Source: UKL13-2 sp031431435 (GTDB taxonomy: Bacteria; Pseudomonadota; Gammaproteobacteria; Burkholderiales; Usitatibacteraceae). From it: DNA of 14,865 nucleotides. Of the stretch, positions 14,705 through 14,865 are shown piece by piece. The number at the start of each line of letters is the position of its first letter. The stretch's first letter is position 1. A program made the translations under genes and the position numbers. The DNA is taken from contig JANPDI010000224.1 of NCBI GenBank assembly GCA_031431435.1, positions 1 through 14,865 of the forward strand, given 5' to 3'. Under the pieces are notes generated by a model. That model worked only from the letters and a program-made list of their open reading frames with translations. It had not been told where the DNA came from and did no database searches.

Positions 14705-14710
14705 TAAAAT
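14705..14710 (+). promoter_or_regulatory. Possible -10 box giving a leaderless MFS transcript
   Basis: TAAAAT matches 5 of 6 bases of TATAAT and ends 6 nt before ATG 14717, so transcription would start at or next to the start codon. No Shine-Dalgarno lies at normal spacing, which fits a leaderless mRNA. The -35 region (about 14681-14686, TGACGG) is poor. Confidence 0.35.
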
Positions 14711-14716
14711 GTTGCC

Positions 14717-14865
14717 ATGTCCGCCACCGCCCCCGTCCTGACAAACGATTTCCGAGCTGATGCGACCATCATTTCATTGGTCGGCGTTGCCCACGGCACC
14801 TCGCATTTTTTTCATCTGATGCTGCCACCGCTGTTCCCGTTCTTCATGGCCGAATTCGGCTTGGG
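14717..14865 (+). CDS. MFS transporter, N-terminal part (runs off the window)
   Basis: An open frame from ATG 14717 to the window end encodes 49 residues. After a short polar N-terminus, TIISLVGVAHGTSHFFHLM and LPPLFPFFMAEFGLG follow. The VAHG.SHFFHL..PPLFP pattern at transmembrane helix 1 is typical of a proteobacterial major facilitator family related to fosmidomycin-resistance (Fsr-like) transporters. The substrate cannot be told. It begins 56 nt after the clpB stop with no clear terminator between, so read-through from clpB is possible, though a -10-like box just upstream suggests its own promoter. The 3' end is missing. Confidence 0.8.
   Translation, partial: MSATAPVLTNDFRADATIISLVGVAHGTSHFFHLMLPPLFPFFMAEFGL

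Noticed and set aside
14661..14716. Terminator after clpB
   Set aside because: Only a 5-bp GCCGC/GCGGC pair with a 9-nt loop and no T-tract; too weak to call.

Overview
The window looks like a chromosomal segment of a moderately GC-rich Gram-negative proteobacterium, most likely betaproteobacterial. It carries outer-membrane lipoprotein genes (lolC-type and lolD), mlaA, a MipA/OmpV porin-like gene and a sigma-32-type heat-shock promoter. It also has the rpfE-recJ pair, known from Xanthomonas and common in betaproteobacteria. The species cannot be named from this sequence.

Layout. 2-243 (+) is the decayed 3' end of an IS110-family transposase, frameshifted near 141-150. 321-3084 (-) is rpfE followed by recJ, overlapping by 8 nt. 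3285-5220 (+), divergent from that pair, is the lipoprotein-release permease and its ATPase lolD, also overlapping by 8 nt and with no second permease. 5291-6157 (-) is a MipA/OmpV outer-membrane protein. 6158-6494 is a non-coding stretch rich in GGCAGC inverted repeats. 6495-7196 (-) is a membrane-anchored protein with a GRDP-like core and a Gly/Cys tail. 7197-7510 is a non-coding gap with one dyad. 7511-9878 (+) is a soluble hybrid sensor kinase (PAS, PAS, LOV-like PAS, HisKA/HATPase, receiver) broken by a +1 frameshift near 9329-9335. Its stop codon lies in a 70-bp GTAGGGTGGGCA-type palindromic repeat (9875-9944). 10135-12007 (-) is a tight nadC - mlaA - small two-helix membrane protein operon. 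12081-14660 (+) is clpB, divergent from nadC, and 14717 to the window end is the start of an MFS transporter.

How the genes fit together. Most are core housekeeping genes: DNA repair (recJ), envelope lipoprotein export (lolCD), outer-membrane lipid asymmetry (mlaA), NAD synthesis (nadC) and protein disaggregation (clpB). The accessory part is 5.3-9.95 kb (porin, Gly-rich protein, hybrid kinase, palindromic repeat), plus the IS110 remnant at the left edge.

The points most worth a second look are: the LOV-like domain of the kinase, which keeps the flavin-binding Cys motif but lacks the usual Gln; the frameshift that detaches the receiver domain; the repeat that supplies the kinase stop codon; and the compact nadC/clpB divergent region, where a heat-shock promoter, the nadC ribosome binding site and a perfect dyad overlap. 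No CRISPR array, tRNA, rRNA or clear new defence system was seen.
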